Source: Deltaproteobacteria bacterium | GTDB lineage: Bacteria > Bdellovibrionota_C > UBA2361 > J135 | NCBI GenBank assembly: GCA_020635175.1 | Contig: JACKAH010000003.1 | Coordinates: 77,742 to 141,741, forward strand | Direction: 5' to 3' | DNA length: 64,000 nucleotides | In this document: positions 9,461 to 18,429 of the stretch, piece by piece | Numbering within the stretch: the stretch's first letter is position 1 | How the letters are laid out: each line of letters begins with the position of its first letter | Program-made: the position numbers and the translations under genes | Notes under the pieces: generated by a model | Database searches by the model: none | What the model saw: only the letters and a program-made list of their open reading frames with translations | What the model was told of the DNA's origin: nothing

Positions 9461-9466
9461 TACTTT

Positions 9467-9552
9467 TTGCTTAAGAAAGCATTATTTTTAAATTGGTGTG
9501 TTGTTTGGCCTGGGGATTAACGGCTAGAGATAATGTGTTGTAGGACCCCATG
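9467..9552 (+). promoter_or_regulatory. Promoter and leader of second methyltransferase-like gene
   Basis: TTGCTT (9467-9472) and TAAATT (9489-9494) are spaced by 16 bases. In the short leader TGGGG (9511-9515) can pair with CCCCA (9546-9550), whose last base is the A of the ATG. TTAACGGCTAG and TTGTAG are at the same relative places as in the leader of the upstream paralogue. AGGA at 9542-9545 is the ribosome binding site. Confidence 0.55.
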
Positions 9553-10614
9553 CAATTGTCACACGAAGAATTGGATCTTCTTTTAGAAACAGATCTTTTC
9601 CCTGGACATCCAGATTTTCAAGGCCCTCTGCTTGAGGGAACAGAGACATTTGAGCTTAGAGACCTGTCATCTTATCTCCGGTATGAGACGGCTTTGGCGA
9701 ACGCAAAACAAGATGCAACATATTCAGGGAAGCCGCTTATTGTAAGGTATAGTGACGTCGAACTTTTGGTTGAGCCTGGTAGTAACTACCCTGAGCTGCG
9801 TGATAGATTTAGAGGAAGAGAGTTTCGCCAATTTTCTGATGCATACGATCGTGATTATATAAAACCTCTCGCACTATTTTATGACAGAGTTAGTGGAGCT
9901 ATTGAAAGACACATCTCCGATTCAAGAGAAAATAGCGTACTATCAATCGGTGCAGGGACTGGATTTGAACTGGAAAGTGCATTTCAAGATAGGCATTCAC
10001 GTGGGACATGGGGGGTGTTTTTGGGTGTCGATCCTAGTTCTCGAAGCCTTAGAATTCTCGAGAAAAAAGCAGAGGCTTTTGAAAGAGTTGTAACGCATAC
10101 ACGCATTGCAAGTGCACATTCTTTAAAAGTAGAAGAAGTACGTCAGGATATTATAAACACTATTGGTCTTCCAACCCTGGTTACTTGTATCAGAGCACTT
10201 AACGAAATTGATGCAACCAATAGACAGCCTGGTGATGATTTAGGGGCACGATTGATACCTATGCTTAGAGCGCTTAAAAATCTTACCTGCTCAGTTCATG
10301 GCACTATTATCATTGCAGATCTCTACTTTCAGAATGAGGAAGCTTATCAGAGATATGCGGAAAATTTTAGACAGAGCCCGCTAGATAAAGGGTCTCATGA
10401 ACCTGTAAACCCAAAACTACCTGAAGAACTTCTCATGCCAAAACAGGTAGGCTATCTTTTGGAACGTTCAGGTTTCTTAGTTAATAACATCAGTTATTGC
10501 CACTCTGACTCAGGAGTAAGTGGCTACGTGATAGAAGCCGTTCGTCCAGTTACTTTCCCATTCTATGTAAATCTGGAAGAAAGGTGGGAAATGACAGAGA
10601 TTCCTCAAAGCTAG
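9550..10614 (+). CDS. Class I SAM-dependent methyltransferase-like protein (second of a tandem pair)
   Basis: 354 residues, paralogous to the gene upstream over its whole length: the same N-terminal signature (DLFPGHPDFQGPLLEGTE), the same middle (NTIGLPTLVTCI; cf. DTIGRPTLVTCV) and the same C-terminal SGVSGYVIEA. SAM motifs are VLSIGAGTGFE near residue 130 and GVDPSSRSL near residue 159. The two copies are clearly diverged, so the duplication is not recent. Substrate unknown. The gene ends 12 bases before a convergent response-regulator gene. Confidence 0.7.
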   Translation: MQLSHEELDLLLETDLFPGHPDFQGPLLEGTETFELRDLSSYLRYETALANAKQDATYSGKPLIVRYSDVELLVEPGSNYPELRDRFRGREFRQFSDAYDRDYIKPLALFYDRVSGAIERHISDSRENSVLSIGAGTGFELESAFQDRHSRGTWGVFLGVDPSSRSLRILEKKAEAFERVVTHTRIASAHSLKVEEVRQDIINTIGLPTLVTCIRALNEIDATNRQPGDDLGARLIPMLRALKNLTCSVHGTIIIADLYFQNEEAYQRYAENFRQSPLDKGSHEPVNPKLPEELLMPKQVGYLLERSGFLVNNISYCHSDSGVSGYVIEAVRPVTFPFYVNLEERWEMTEIPQS

Positions 10615-10625
10615 GATATGATATT

Positions 10626-10994
10626 TCAAGAGGCTAAAATTATCCTTATCTCCTCAGGATCAAAAGGTTTGGCCAAAAATCCGGTCATCCCAAGGGAGTT
10701 TGCATGCGCGATGTCATCATCATCTGCATGTCCTGAAATTAGGTAAAAGGGGATATCTGGTAGAAATTCTCTAATTGCTGCTAATACCTCAAAACCATCC
10801 ATCTCGGGCATTCTTAGGTCGCATAGAATCAAGTTGAAATCTGAGCCTGCTTTGAGTGCCTCAATCGCATCTGAGCCTCTTTCAAAAATCTCTGCATTTG
10901 CTCCCATAGCTCCCAGCATGAGCTTAAGAGCAGTTAGAACCCCAGGCTCATCATCAATGATCATAATATGTTGCTGCGAAGTTGCAGAATTCAT
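10626..10994 (-). CDS. Single-domain response regulator (CheY-like receiver)
   Basis: 122 residues forming one receiver domain with no output domain. The acidic pocket D14-D15, the phospho-acceptor D59 in LCDLRMPEMDG, the switch S87 in YLISGH and the conserved K109 in LAKPF are all present, so it should be phosphorylated by a histidine kinase. No kinase is adjacent. It is transcribed divergently from mutS. Cannot be distinguished between a chemotaxis-type and a stand-alone signalling regulator. Confidence 0.9.
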   Translation of the reverse strand: MNSATSQQHIMIIDDEPGVLTALKLMLGAMGANAEIFERGSDAIEALKAGSDFNLILCDLRMPEMDGFEVLAAIREFLPDIPFYLISGHADDDDIAHANSLGMTGFLAKPFDPEEIRIILAS

Positions 10995-11084
10995 TACAAA
11001 TTAGGTCTCTAACTGTTAATTTAAGCTCAGAGTTGATATAAACAATTTCTGTTTACTTAGTAGATTTTAGCAGTTGTTGTCTAT

Positions 11085-13715
11085 ATGAACACCTCACAAT
11101 CTGAGAAAAAACTTCCACCGATGCTAAAATTGTATCTTGAATACAAAGAGCAGTATCCTGATGTTCTACTCTTTTTTCAGGTTGGAGATTTTTTTGAGGT
11201 ATTCTTTGATGATGCCAAAGTTGTAGCCAATGCCTTAAATTTAACTCTCACTAGCCGCGATAAAAATAGCGAAAACCCAGTTCCAATGTGTGGCGTACCA
11301 ATAGCTGTCATTGATGGTTATTTAGATAGACTTGTTGCTCTTGGTCATTCTGCTGCTGTTGTAAAACAGGTTGGAGATCCTAAAGCTGCTAAGGGCATGG
11401 TTAATAGAGAGCTTGAAAGAATTGTTACCCCAGGAGTTCGGATTCTTGGTAATACCGATGATGATACTCAGCAAAACTATGTTGCAGCTCTGTACCTACA
11501 AAATGATGAAGATATAGCTATCGCCTTTACTGATGTAAGAACAGGAAAGGTTTTAGTGCGGGATGGAATCGCACTTGATGAGCTAGTAAATGAAGTTAAG
11601 TATATCGCTCCATCTGAACTAGTTTTGCCGCGTGAGGTTTCAGAAAAGAAGATTGATCGAAGATCAAGTTGGGTGCGAAGGTTAGAAGAGAGTCTCGCTT
11701 CGAGATTAAAGTTCCGCATGCTTTCAAAGCAAGTTAGCCGCGATTATTTAGAGATAGCAGGATTTGCCTCTCTTTCGAGCAGCTCTAAAAAAGCCGTATC
11801 TCTTTTGATAGACTATGTTGATGAAACAACAGTCAGTTCGCAGGTCAACATTCTGGCGATTCAAACTCAGAGCTTAGACGATGTCATGGGGATTGATTCA
11901 TCTACTAGGACTCATTTAGAGCTGGTAAAAAACGTTCGAGACGGCACTAAAACAGGAACTTTGCTTAGTGTTTTAGATCTAACAAAGACTGCTTGTGGTG
12001 CGAGGAAGCTTAGAGATTGGATCTTACACCCCTCGGTTAATGCTGTAGAGATTAATGATAGACTGAATGTTGTGCAGTTTCTAAATCATCAATCTGAGAT
12101 TAGAAACGAACTGCACGATAAGTTCTCATTTATCGTTGATCTAGAAAGACTTGCCGCTAGGATTGAATTATCGGCAGTAAATCCACGTGAACTTGCTACG
12201 CTTCGAGATTCGCTATTCTATTTGCAGCAGTTGCGAAGCTACCTTTCAGACCGTATGACGCAAACTACTGAGCAGTGGCCTGTGCTCTTTAGCGGCTTGG
12301 TAAATGATTTTCAAGTTCCACAAGAGCTCTATCAGCTTTTATCTGAAGCGTTAACCGATGAGCCTCCACATGCATTAAATGACGGTGGCTTTATACGTGA
12401 TGGGTACAATTCTGAGCTCGATGGTTATCGTGAAGTAAAAAAGAACGGCAAATCCTGGATTGCTGAACTTGAAGCGCAAGAGAAAAGTAGAACTGGAATT
12501 ACTTCCTTAAAGATAAAGTTTAACAATGTGTTTGGTTATTTCATCGAAATAACTAAATCGAACCTTGATAAAGTTCCGAGCAGTTACACTAGACGCCAAA
12601 CAATGGCTAATGCTGAGCGTTTCATTACTGAAGAACTGAAACAACGTGAAGAACAAATTCTAGGTGCTGAATCCAAGCAGATTGCATTAGAGAAACGCTT
12701 ATATGAAGAGGTAAAAGCACAGGTCGTACAGTTTGCTCCTCAAATTAGAGCTCTTGGTGAAGTAGTTGCAATTGCTGATCTGTTTTGCAGCCTTTCACAG
12801 GTAGCGCTGCGAGATGATCTAGTTAGACCTGAGATTCATGCAGGAAATGATCTACATATTGTTAATGGAAAGCATCCCGTTCTATCAAGAATGCTTGAAA
12901 GCGACTTCGTGCCAAATACTTTAGAGATTGAAGATTCTAAGCAGAGCGTCTTTGTGATTACCGGCCCAAACATGGGAGGTAAATCTACATATCTAAGACA
13001 GAACGCATTGATTGTAATTATGGCTCAAATTGGAAGCTATGTTCCTGCTGAAACTGCTTCAATCGGAATAGTTGATAATATTTTTACAAGAATTGGTGCC
13101 TCCGATAATGTTTTAGAAGGGGAATCAACGTTCATGGTAGAGATGCGTGAAGCAGCGTATATTTTATCTAAAGCTACAAAGCGTTCGCTGCTGTTAGTAG
13201 ACGAATTGGGTAGGGGAACCGCCACTCAAGATGGGCTTGCAATAGCACAGTCTTTGCTTGAATGGATCGTGAACCATTTATCAGCACGTACTTTGTTTGC
13301 CACTCATTTTCATGAATTAACAGCACTTGCTGATGTACACTCTACGGTTTCAAATCTATCAGTTGGGTCTATCGATCGTGATGGGGAGATTATCTTTACA
13401 CATCAAATTTGTAAGGGTGCTGCTAGTAAGTCCTATGGACTTGAAGTAGCTAAACTAGCTGGTTTGCCTCCAGAGCTTCTGAAAAGGGCAAGAGAGATTA
13501 TGTGTAGTCTAAGCTTTAGTTCTGAGCAACCACAGGGACAGCTTTCGTTCTTTTCGCCGCAAACTGTAGCAAAGGAGATAGTAAAAGAGAGAGAACCTGA
13601 AGATTATAACTCTTTGAAACGTCTACAGGGTGAGATTGAAGGGATAGATATAAACAAGCTTACACCACTTGAAGCGCTCAATGCGTTAGCTCAATTTAAA
13701 AAGGATTTGCATTGA
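11085..13715 (+). CDS. mutS: DNA mismatch repair protein MutS
   Basis: 876 residues, the usual MutS1 length. The mismatch-reading Phe-x-Glu is in QVGDFFEVF near residue 38. The C-terminal ABC ATPase has Walker A GPNMGGKSTYLRQ, a Walker B region ending LLLVDELGRGTAT and the helix-turn-helix dimer tail. It recognises mispairs and recruits MutL. The stop overlaps the TTG start of the next gene, so mutS opens a five-gene operon that is otherwise concerned with the envelope and tRNA. Confidence 0.98.
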   Translation: MNTSQSEKKLPPMLKLYLEYKEQYPDVLLFFQVGDFFEVFFDDAKVVANALNLTLTSRDKNSENPVPMCGVPIAVIDGYLDRLVALGHSAAVVKQVGDPKAAKGMVNRELERIVTPGVRILGNTDDDTQQNYVAALYLQNDEDIAIAFTDVRTGKVLVRDGIALDELVNEVKYIAPSELVLPREVSEKKIDRRSSWVRRLEESLASRLKFRMLSKQVSRDYLEIAGFASLSSSSKKAVSLLIDYVDETTVSSQVNILAIQTQSLDDVMGIDSSTRTHLELVKNVRDGTKTGTLLSVLDLTKTACGARKLRDWILHPSVNAVEINDRLNVVQFLNHQSEIRNELHDKFSFIVDLERLAARIELSAVNPRELATLRDSLFYLQQLRSYLSDRMTQTTEQWPVLFSGLVNDFQVPQELYQLLSEALTDEPPHALNDGGFIRDGYNSELDGYREVKKNGKSWIAELEAQEKSRTGITSLKIKFNNVFGYFIEITKSNLDKVPSSYTRRQTMANAERFITEELKQREEQILGAESKQIALEKRLYEEVKAQVVQFAPQIRALGEVVAIADLFCSLSQVALRDDLVRPEIHAGNDLHIVNGKHPVLSRMLESDFVPNTLEIEDSKQSVFVITGPNMGGKSTYLRQNALIVIMAQIGSYVPAETASIGIVDNIFTRIGASDNVLEGESTFMVEMREAAYILSKATKRSLLLVDELGRGTATQDGLAIAQSLLEWIVNHLSARTLFATHFHELTALADVHSTVSNLSVGSIDRDGEIIFTHQICKGAASKSYGLEVAKLAGLPPELLKRAREIMCSLSFSSEQPQGQLSFFSPQTVAKEIVKEREPEDYNSLKRLQGEIEGIDINKLTPLEALNALAQFKKDLH

Positions 13716-14923
13716 TTAAACAGTTTTTAGCAGGTTTGTTGGTCCTAATTTTTGCAACCAGTATCGCGTCTGCTGAGACTTTTGATGCAATCAAATCTGA
13801 TTATCTACTACTAAGAAACACTGATACAGAGGTAACGAGAACTGCGGAATGGCAAGCAACTGCCAATCGATTTGAGCAGTACGCACAAAAAGATCTCAAG
13901 AAGCCACATGCTGCATCTGCACTTTATCATGCAGCTCTGATTTATAGTGAACTCTTTAGAAAGCTTGAAACCAAATTCTTTTTAACTCGTAGTTTGGAGC
14001 TTTTTGAGTCAGTTCCTCGTGATTATCCAGGCCATGAGCTAGCAGATGATGCCTTAGTTCGGCTTGGAAACCTGCAGCTCTTTGATAAGAAAGATAAAAA
14101 AGCAGCACGTCGCAGTTATCAGGAGGTAGTCTATGCTTATCCTGATTCTGATATGTTTTTAGTGGCTAAAGAGAAGTTAAATCTTTTAGAGCATGGAAAA
14201 CTTCCTTCACGTCGTATCGAGACAAAAGAGAAGCAGAAAGGAATTCCACTTATCGTAATTGATCCCGGTCACGGAGGAGAAGACACGGGGGCTGTCGGTG
14301 GTGATAAGCTGATGGAGAAAGACGTTGTACTTGATATTGGTTTAAGACTTTCTAAGTTGCTAGAGCAGGACCCAAGCTATCAGGTGCGAATGACCCGACG
14401 CAGTGATGTTTTTATTCCTCTGAAACAACGCACGGAGATAGCAAATGATTTTGAAGCTGATCTCTTTGTTAGCTTGCATATTAATGCCTCAAAAAGTAAA
14501 TCGGTCACAGGTATTGAGACCTATTATTTAGATAATACTAATGAACAGGGAAGCCAGAAGTTAGCAGAGAGAGAAAACCAGTTTTATGCTTCACAAGGTG
14601 ATGGCGGAGATCTTAACTTTATTCTAAGCGATCTAATACAGAGTGCTAAGCTGGATGATTCTATTGCGCTTGCTAATCAAATTCAAACTGAGTTGATTAA
14701 GCACATGAAAACACAATGGGGAAAGACTGTAGACCTTGGAGTTAAGCGAGCACCGTTTTACGTTTTAGTGGGTGCTCATATGCCATGTGTTTTAGTTGAA
14801 CTTTATTTCATTAACAATCGTAATGATGAAAAGAAGCTAGCTAATTCTGAATTTAGACAAGACCTAGCAGAAGCCCTTTATAAAGGGGTAGCACGTTTCA
14901 TTCAAACGCATAAACCATCATGA
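13712..14923 (+). CDS. N-acetylmuramoyl-L-alanine amidase, AmiC-like, with N-terminal TPR-like region
   Basis: Cleaves the peptide stem from muramic acid in periplasmic peptidoglycan. 403 residues: signal peptide (MIKQFLAGLLVLIFATSIASA), a helical tetratricopeptide-like segment (about 25-165), then an Amidase_3 domain with zinc ligands H186 in DPGHGGEDTG, E in MEKDVVLDIG and H in SLHINAS, and the catalytic Glu in VLVELYFIN. Start is TTG overlapping the mutS stop. The next gene overlaps its end by four bases. Probably acts in cell separation. Confidence 0.92.
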   Translation: MIKQFLAGLLVLIFATSIASAETFDAIKSDYLLLRNTDTEVTRTAEWQATANRFEQYAQKDLKKPHAASALYHAALIYSELFRKLETKFFLTRSLELFESVPRDYPGHELADDALVRLGNLQLFDKKDKKAARRSYQEVVYAYPDSDMFLVAKEKLNLLEHGKLPSRRIETKEKQKGIPLIVIDPGHGGEDTGAVGGDKLMEKDVVLDIGLRLSKLLEQDPSYQVRMTRRSDVFIPLKQRTEIANDFEADLFVSLHINASKSKSVTGIETYYLDNTNEQGSQKLAERENQFYASQGDGGDLNFILSDLIQSAKLDDSIALANQIQTELIKHMKTQWGKTVDLGVKRAPFYVLVGAHMPCVLVELYFINNRNDEKKLANSEFRQDLAEALYKGVARFIQTHKPS

Positions 14924-15900
14924 TATTGCCAAAGAATCAGTCAGCTTTAATTGAAGAAATTTACTCAATCTCTAAAAGCAATTCTGTCGAGCTGTTTTTA
15001 GTTGGCGGTTTCCTGCGTGATTCTTTATTGGATATCGAGTCCCTTGATTATGATTTTGTTGTTGAGGGAGATGCGATTAAGTTTGCAGAAACTTTAAAGG
15101 CAGAGATTGGTGGAGAACTGAAATCTTTTGCAAGCTTTGGAACTGCAAAGTTAGTTAACTTTAATTTTGAGTCCTCAATTTATGAGCTTGATTTTGCAAT
15201 GGCTCGAGAGGAAAGCTATGCACATCCGGGCGCATTGCCTACGGTTGTCTCGGGCAAGCTAGAGAGCGATCTGCAAAGACGAGACTTTACAATTAATTCT
15301 ATGGCGATTGCTCTGAGGGATATTGTTGAGAGTTTGAATGCAGAGCTAACATTAAAAGAGCTAATTAGAGCGAAATTGCTGGATCCTTTTGGTGGTCTGT
15401 TAGATTTAGATCAGAAACTCATACGAATCTTGCATGACTTAAGCTTTCAAGATGATCCCACTCGCATTTTTCGTGCCTATCGCTATTTAGTGAGGATAGG
15501 GGGAGAGCTAGAACAACACACTGCAAAACTTCTACAGACAGCTCTCAAAGATTGCGCACTGCAAAATATCTCTGTGTTTAGAATCTATAATGAGTTTAAG
15601 AAAATAGCATTAGAGCAAAATCCAAGCAGAGTCTTTGCCGAGCTTTTAAAGCATGGAGTCCTTGCTGGTTGCGGATGGTTTTCAAAGAAAAGTGGCGAGA
15701 AATTTTGCCAGGCGGTAGAGCTCTCAAACAATCTCTCTGAAGATTTACCTTTAATACTTTTAGCTAGCATTGATCAGGTCAAGGCTGAGGCTGCATTGAA
15801 AGAGATGCGCTTTAAGAGTAAAGAAATTTCCGCTTTCAAAAATCAGATTACACAATCATCTGACTCAGTTCTAATTTCATTTCTAAATGAGTGTAAATGA
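14920..15900 (+). CDS. tRNA nucleotidyltransferase / poly(A) polymerase family protein
   Basis: 326 residues of the class II nucleotidyltransferase family that adds CCA to tRNA or A-tails to RNA. The head domain has the flexible-loop motif LVGGFLRDSLLDIESLDYDF (catalytic Asp pair in DYDF) from residue 27 and RRDFTINSMA near 120, followed by DDPTRIFRAYRY of the neck. The protein lacks a C-terminal HD phosphohydrolase domain and is shorter than typical CCA enzymes (about 400 residues). CCA addition, A-addition only, or poly(A) polymerase cannot be told apart by eye. Confidence 0.85.
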   Translation: MILPKNQSALIEEIYSISKSNSVELFLVGGFLRDSLLDIESLDYDFVVEGDAIKFAETLKAEIGGELKSFASFGTAKLVNFNFESSIYELDFAMAREESYAHPGALPTVVSGKLESDLQRRDFTINSMAIALRDIVESLNAELTLKELIRAKLLDPFGGLLDLDQKLIRILHDLSFQDDPTRIFRAYRYLVRIGGELEQHTAKLLQTALKDCALQNISVFRIYNEFKKIALEQNPSRVFAELLKHGVLAGCGWFSKKSGEKFCQAVELSNNLSEDLPLILLASIDQVKAEAALKEMRFKSKEISAFKNQITQSSDSVLISFLNECK

Positions 15901-17111
15901 CTCAGTATTCACTTTCGTATTTAGAAGAATCTATTAAACAAGCTGCGCTTAAGTTGTGGCCAGAGATTAATCACGAACCACATTTTTATCCTCTACTTGA
16001 TTTAAATCTCGGAGATGTTTGCTGTGATTACTGTATTGAGCTTTCAACTCTATTGAAACGTTCACCAAAAACTTTACAGAGAGAACTTGTACAGAACCTG
16101 CCTGAAGATTTCCCTTTTTGTCTCTGCATGCATGACGGTTATCTAAATTATAGATATCACTTGAATGAAGGTAATTTTTCTGAGTTTTTGAGTGGATTAG
16201 ATGGTTTTCAACCACAGGCAGAAATTTATGATGCATTGATTCTCACACCACCTGTGAAGAACTGTTTTGGTTTGTCTTATTTAAGACTAGCAGCCAGGGC
16301 AATCTACCACTTCTCATTGTTAAGAAGTTCTGGAAGTCAGGTTAAATTTTTTCTCGGAAACACTCTACTAGAGGTTGATAGTAGTCAAGTTTTTGATCAA
16401 AACCTCTTTATGAATTTATCAAAGTTGGCCTTTGGTGAGCCGATTACTCAGGCTGAGGCAGTTGACCAGGTTGTTGAGTGTTTAGCTTCTGGTAAGTTTG
16501 ATAAAAGTTTTATTTGCTCATCTGGGCAAATTTTAGAGCACAACCTTTTTGAAAACCTGAAGTCTGAATACAACACAAAGTTACGTTTCCCTAAAAACTT
16601 CTGGCTTAATACTGATACTGCAACGTTGAGGGATGCTGAAAAACTAGTCCAGACCTTGAATACAAAAGATTTATTCTTTCACCTGTTGCTACCATATCAT
16701 GGACAAGATCTAAGCTTTGATGCCATAGGGCTGAAGTGTCGAGATAATTTACCTTGGTATTTTGCATCTAGCCTCGAAAGATTAAAACGTTTTAGCTCTA
16801 AGCAGAGCATAGCTGAAGCTGAGATGATAAATTTTGAGCAGCTAGAACCTAATTTCCTACAACTTCTAAAGCGTCTCTGCTTTATGAAATCCTTGGTAGA
16901 GGAGCTTCGAAGGAATGGAGAGGTAGAGTCATTTGTTGAGATAGTTTTGGAGCTCTTAGACCAAATCAACAGGATGGTTAATAATCCAAGTTTTCGGCAA
17001 TCTGTTGAGCGTAGGGATCTTTCGTATTTTGAAGAGCTGCTACTGACTAGAAGTATTTGTACTTTAGAGCATTTAGCCCCATTCTTCTCCCTTGATAATA
17101 CGAGGTTTTGA
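15897..17111 (+). CDS. Degenerate arginyl-tRNA synthetase-like protein lacking catalytic motifs
   Basis: 404 residues. Residues 5-90 resemble the ArgRS N-terminal domain (LNLGDVCCDYCIELSTLLK, GYLNYRYHL; cf. family FGDyatnvAm.LAK and GFINf). Residues 283-400 resemble the helical DALR anticodon-binding domain, preceded by DNLPWYFASSLERLKRF (cf. DNPvyYvqYAhARi). At the position of the HIGH motif the sequence is NCFGLSYLR, without either histidine, and no KMSKS is found before ATLRDAEKLVQTL. The catalytic core is about 130 residues short. It cannot be an active synthetase; a true argS must exist elsewhere. The downstream SPOR gene is the usual neighbour of argS in deltaproteobacteria. Confidence 0.75.
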   Translation: MTQYSLSYLEESIKQAALKLWPEINHEPHFYPLLDLNLGDVCCDYCIELSTLLKRSPKTLQRELVQNLPEDFPFCLCMHDGYLNYRYHLNEGNFSEFLSGLDGFQPQAEIYDALILTPPVKNCFGLSYLRLAARAIYHFSLLRSSGSQVKFFLGNTLLEVDSSQVFDQNLFMNLSKLAFGEPITQAEAVDQVVECLASGKFDKSFICSSGQILEHNLFENLKSEYNTKLRFPKNFWLNTDTATLRDAEKLVQTLNTKDLFFHLLLPYHGQDLSFDAIGLKCRDNLPWYFASSLERLKRFSSKQSIAEAEMINFEQLEPNFLQLLKRLCFMKSLVEELRRNGEVESFVEIVLELLDQINRMVNNPSFRQSVERRDLSYFEELLLTRSICTLEHLAPFFSLDNTRF

Positions 17112-17163
17112 GACCATAATAGCTCCTGTTCGCATCTAAAGTAATTTACATTTACACGAAGTC

Positions 17164-18237
17164 ATGGCGTTAGATAAATCACGAAAAACTAAACAAAATT
17201 GGTCGATTAAGCTAGGAATTGTTCAGGCGGTGGTGCTGTTGGGTATTGTAACCGGCAGTATGCTTTGTTCCTTTTACCTTGGCTTAGTTTCTGGACAGAA
17301 GGCAGGCTTTGAAAGTGCTCAGGCCCTTAATCTTTCAACAAGTGCCCGTATGCCGATTCCAGAGGAGTATCAATATAGTGACGAGGAACTTACCTCTGAT
17401 ATTTACGCTAAGCTTAGTGATGCTACTTCACCAACTGTTGAAACTGAGGAGTTAGAGCCAGTTCCTGAGATTGGTCAGATAGAGACAACCAAAGTAACTC
17501 GTCCAACAGTTAAAGAGAAAACTCTTGAGCTTAGTGACGTTGACGAAGAGTCCGATCATGAAAGTGTACTAACTATACTCGGTGATGTTGGTAAGAAGAA
17601 AAAAGTTGATAACCGAAATACATTAGCCCTTCTTGATAGTGCTGATGAAAAATTAGGTTCGCTTGAGCCCGTTGCCAAGGAGGCACAGAAGGAAGTTCAA
17701 GTAGAAGCTGAAATAGTGCAAAAGCCTGAAGAGGTATTGGCAGATCAATCAGAGATCTCCACACGCGATCTTGTTAAAGCTGAGCAGTCAGAAGAGCTAA
17801 CGGTTGAGCCGAAAAAAGAAGAGATTATCGTTGCTAAAATCGATAAGAAAACTTTTGAGCAAGAAGAAATAAAAGAAAAAGCTGCTAAGAAAACAGTTGA
17901 GCCTGTTGTTGCTAAAAAAGTAGAGCAGACTCAAGAGATTCAAAGAGAGCTTGAGAAACGTAAAGAAGATTCATCCTTAGTTAAGACAATTATCCCAGGT
18001 GGTTGGTATGCTCAGGTTGCAGCTCCAAGGAAGCTTCAGACAGCTGACGAGTTAGGAACGCAACTTAGAAACTCAGGTTTTCCTGTGCTGATTGAAAGAG
18101 CAAATATTCGTGGACAGGAATACTTCAGAGTTCTAGTTGGACCAGAGGATCAACGTGCACAGGCTGATAGGCTAGTAGGTCAGCTCAAACGAGAAAGTTA
18201 TCTAAGAGGGGCTCCTTTTATTAGGCGAATTAGATAA
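17164..18237 (+). CDS. SPOR-domain membrane protein
   Basis: 357 residues. A short basic cytoplasmic tail, one transmembrane helix (about 17-43, IVQAVVLLGIVTGSMLCSFYLG), a long acidic/Lys-rich low-complexity periplasmic linker (about 60-280), and a C-terminal SPOR domain (GGWYAQVAAPRKLQTADEL ... RVLVGPEDQRAQADRLVGQLK). SPOR domains bind denuded glycan strands at the septum. In the operon with an amidase that produces such strands, a division role is likely. Confidence 0.9.
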   Translation: MALDKSRKTKQNWSIKLGIVQAVVLLGIVTGSMLCSFYLGLVSGQKAGFESAQALNLSTSARMPIPEEYQYSDEELTSDIYAKLSDATSPTVETEELEPVPEIGQIETTKVTRPTVKEKTLELSDVDEESDHESVLTILGDVGKKKKVDNRNTLALLDSADEKLGSLEPVAKEAQKEVQVEAEIVQKPEEVLADQSEISTRDLVKAEQSEELTVEPKKEEIIVAKIDKKTFEQEEIKEKAAKKTVEPVVAKKVEQTQEIQRELEKRKEDSSLVKTIIPGGWYAQVAAPRKLQTADELGTQLRNSGFPVLIERANIRGQEYFRVLVGPEDQRAQADRLVGQLKRESYLRGAPFIRRIR

Positions 18238-18258
18238 TTAAAATGTTGTTTTAATTAT
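18234..18258 (+). terminator. AT-rich hairpin at the end of the SPOR gene
   Basis: ATAATTAAAA (18234-18243) and TTTTAATTAT (18249-18258) form a perfect 10-bp stem with a 5-base loop that begins at the stop codon of the SPOR gene. The right arm includes a run of four T. It is a weak terminator candidate marking the end of the mutS operon. Confidence 0.4.
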
Positions 18259-18429
18259 AGGCTAGTTACTGAAATACTAATCTTTTTTCATGGTTAAGCG
18301 TATTCGAGCTCTTTTGAGTTAAAACCTAGTAAAATCGAAGCCATAACTACTATCTTAGTCGAACCTTTTGACTTGGTGTATAATCTAATACTTAGCGTAA
18401 TAATTGTAATTGTTTAGCCAAGAATTTTA

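Noticed and set aside
15897..17111. A frameshifted pseudogene of argS
   Set aside because: The frame is open over 404 codons with host-like codon use and overlapping operon junctions; it looks like a maintained protein that lost its motifs, not like a broken gene.
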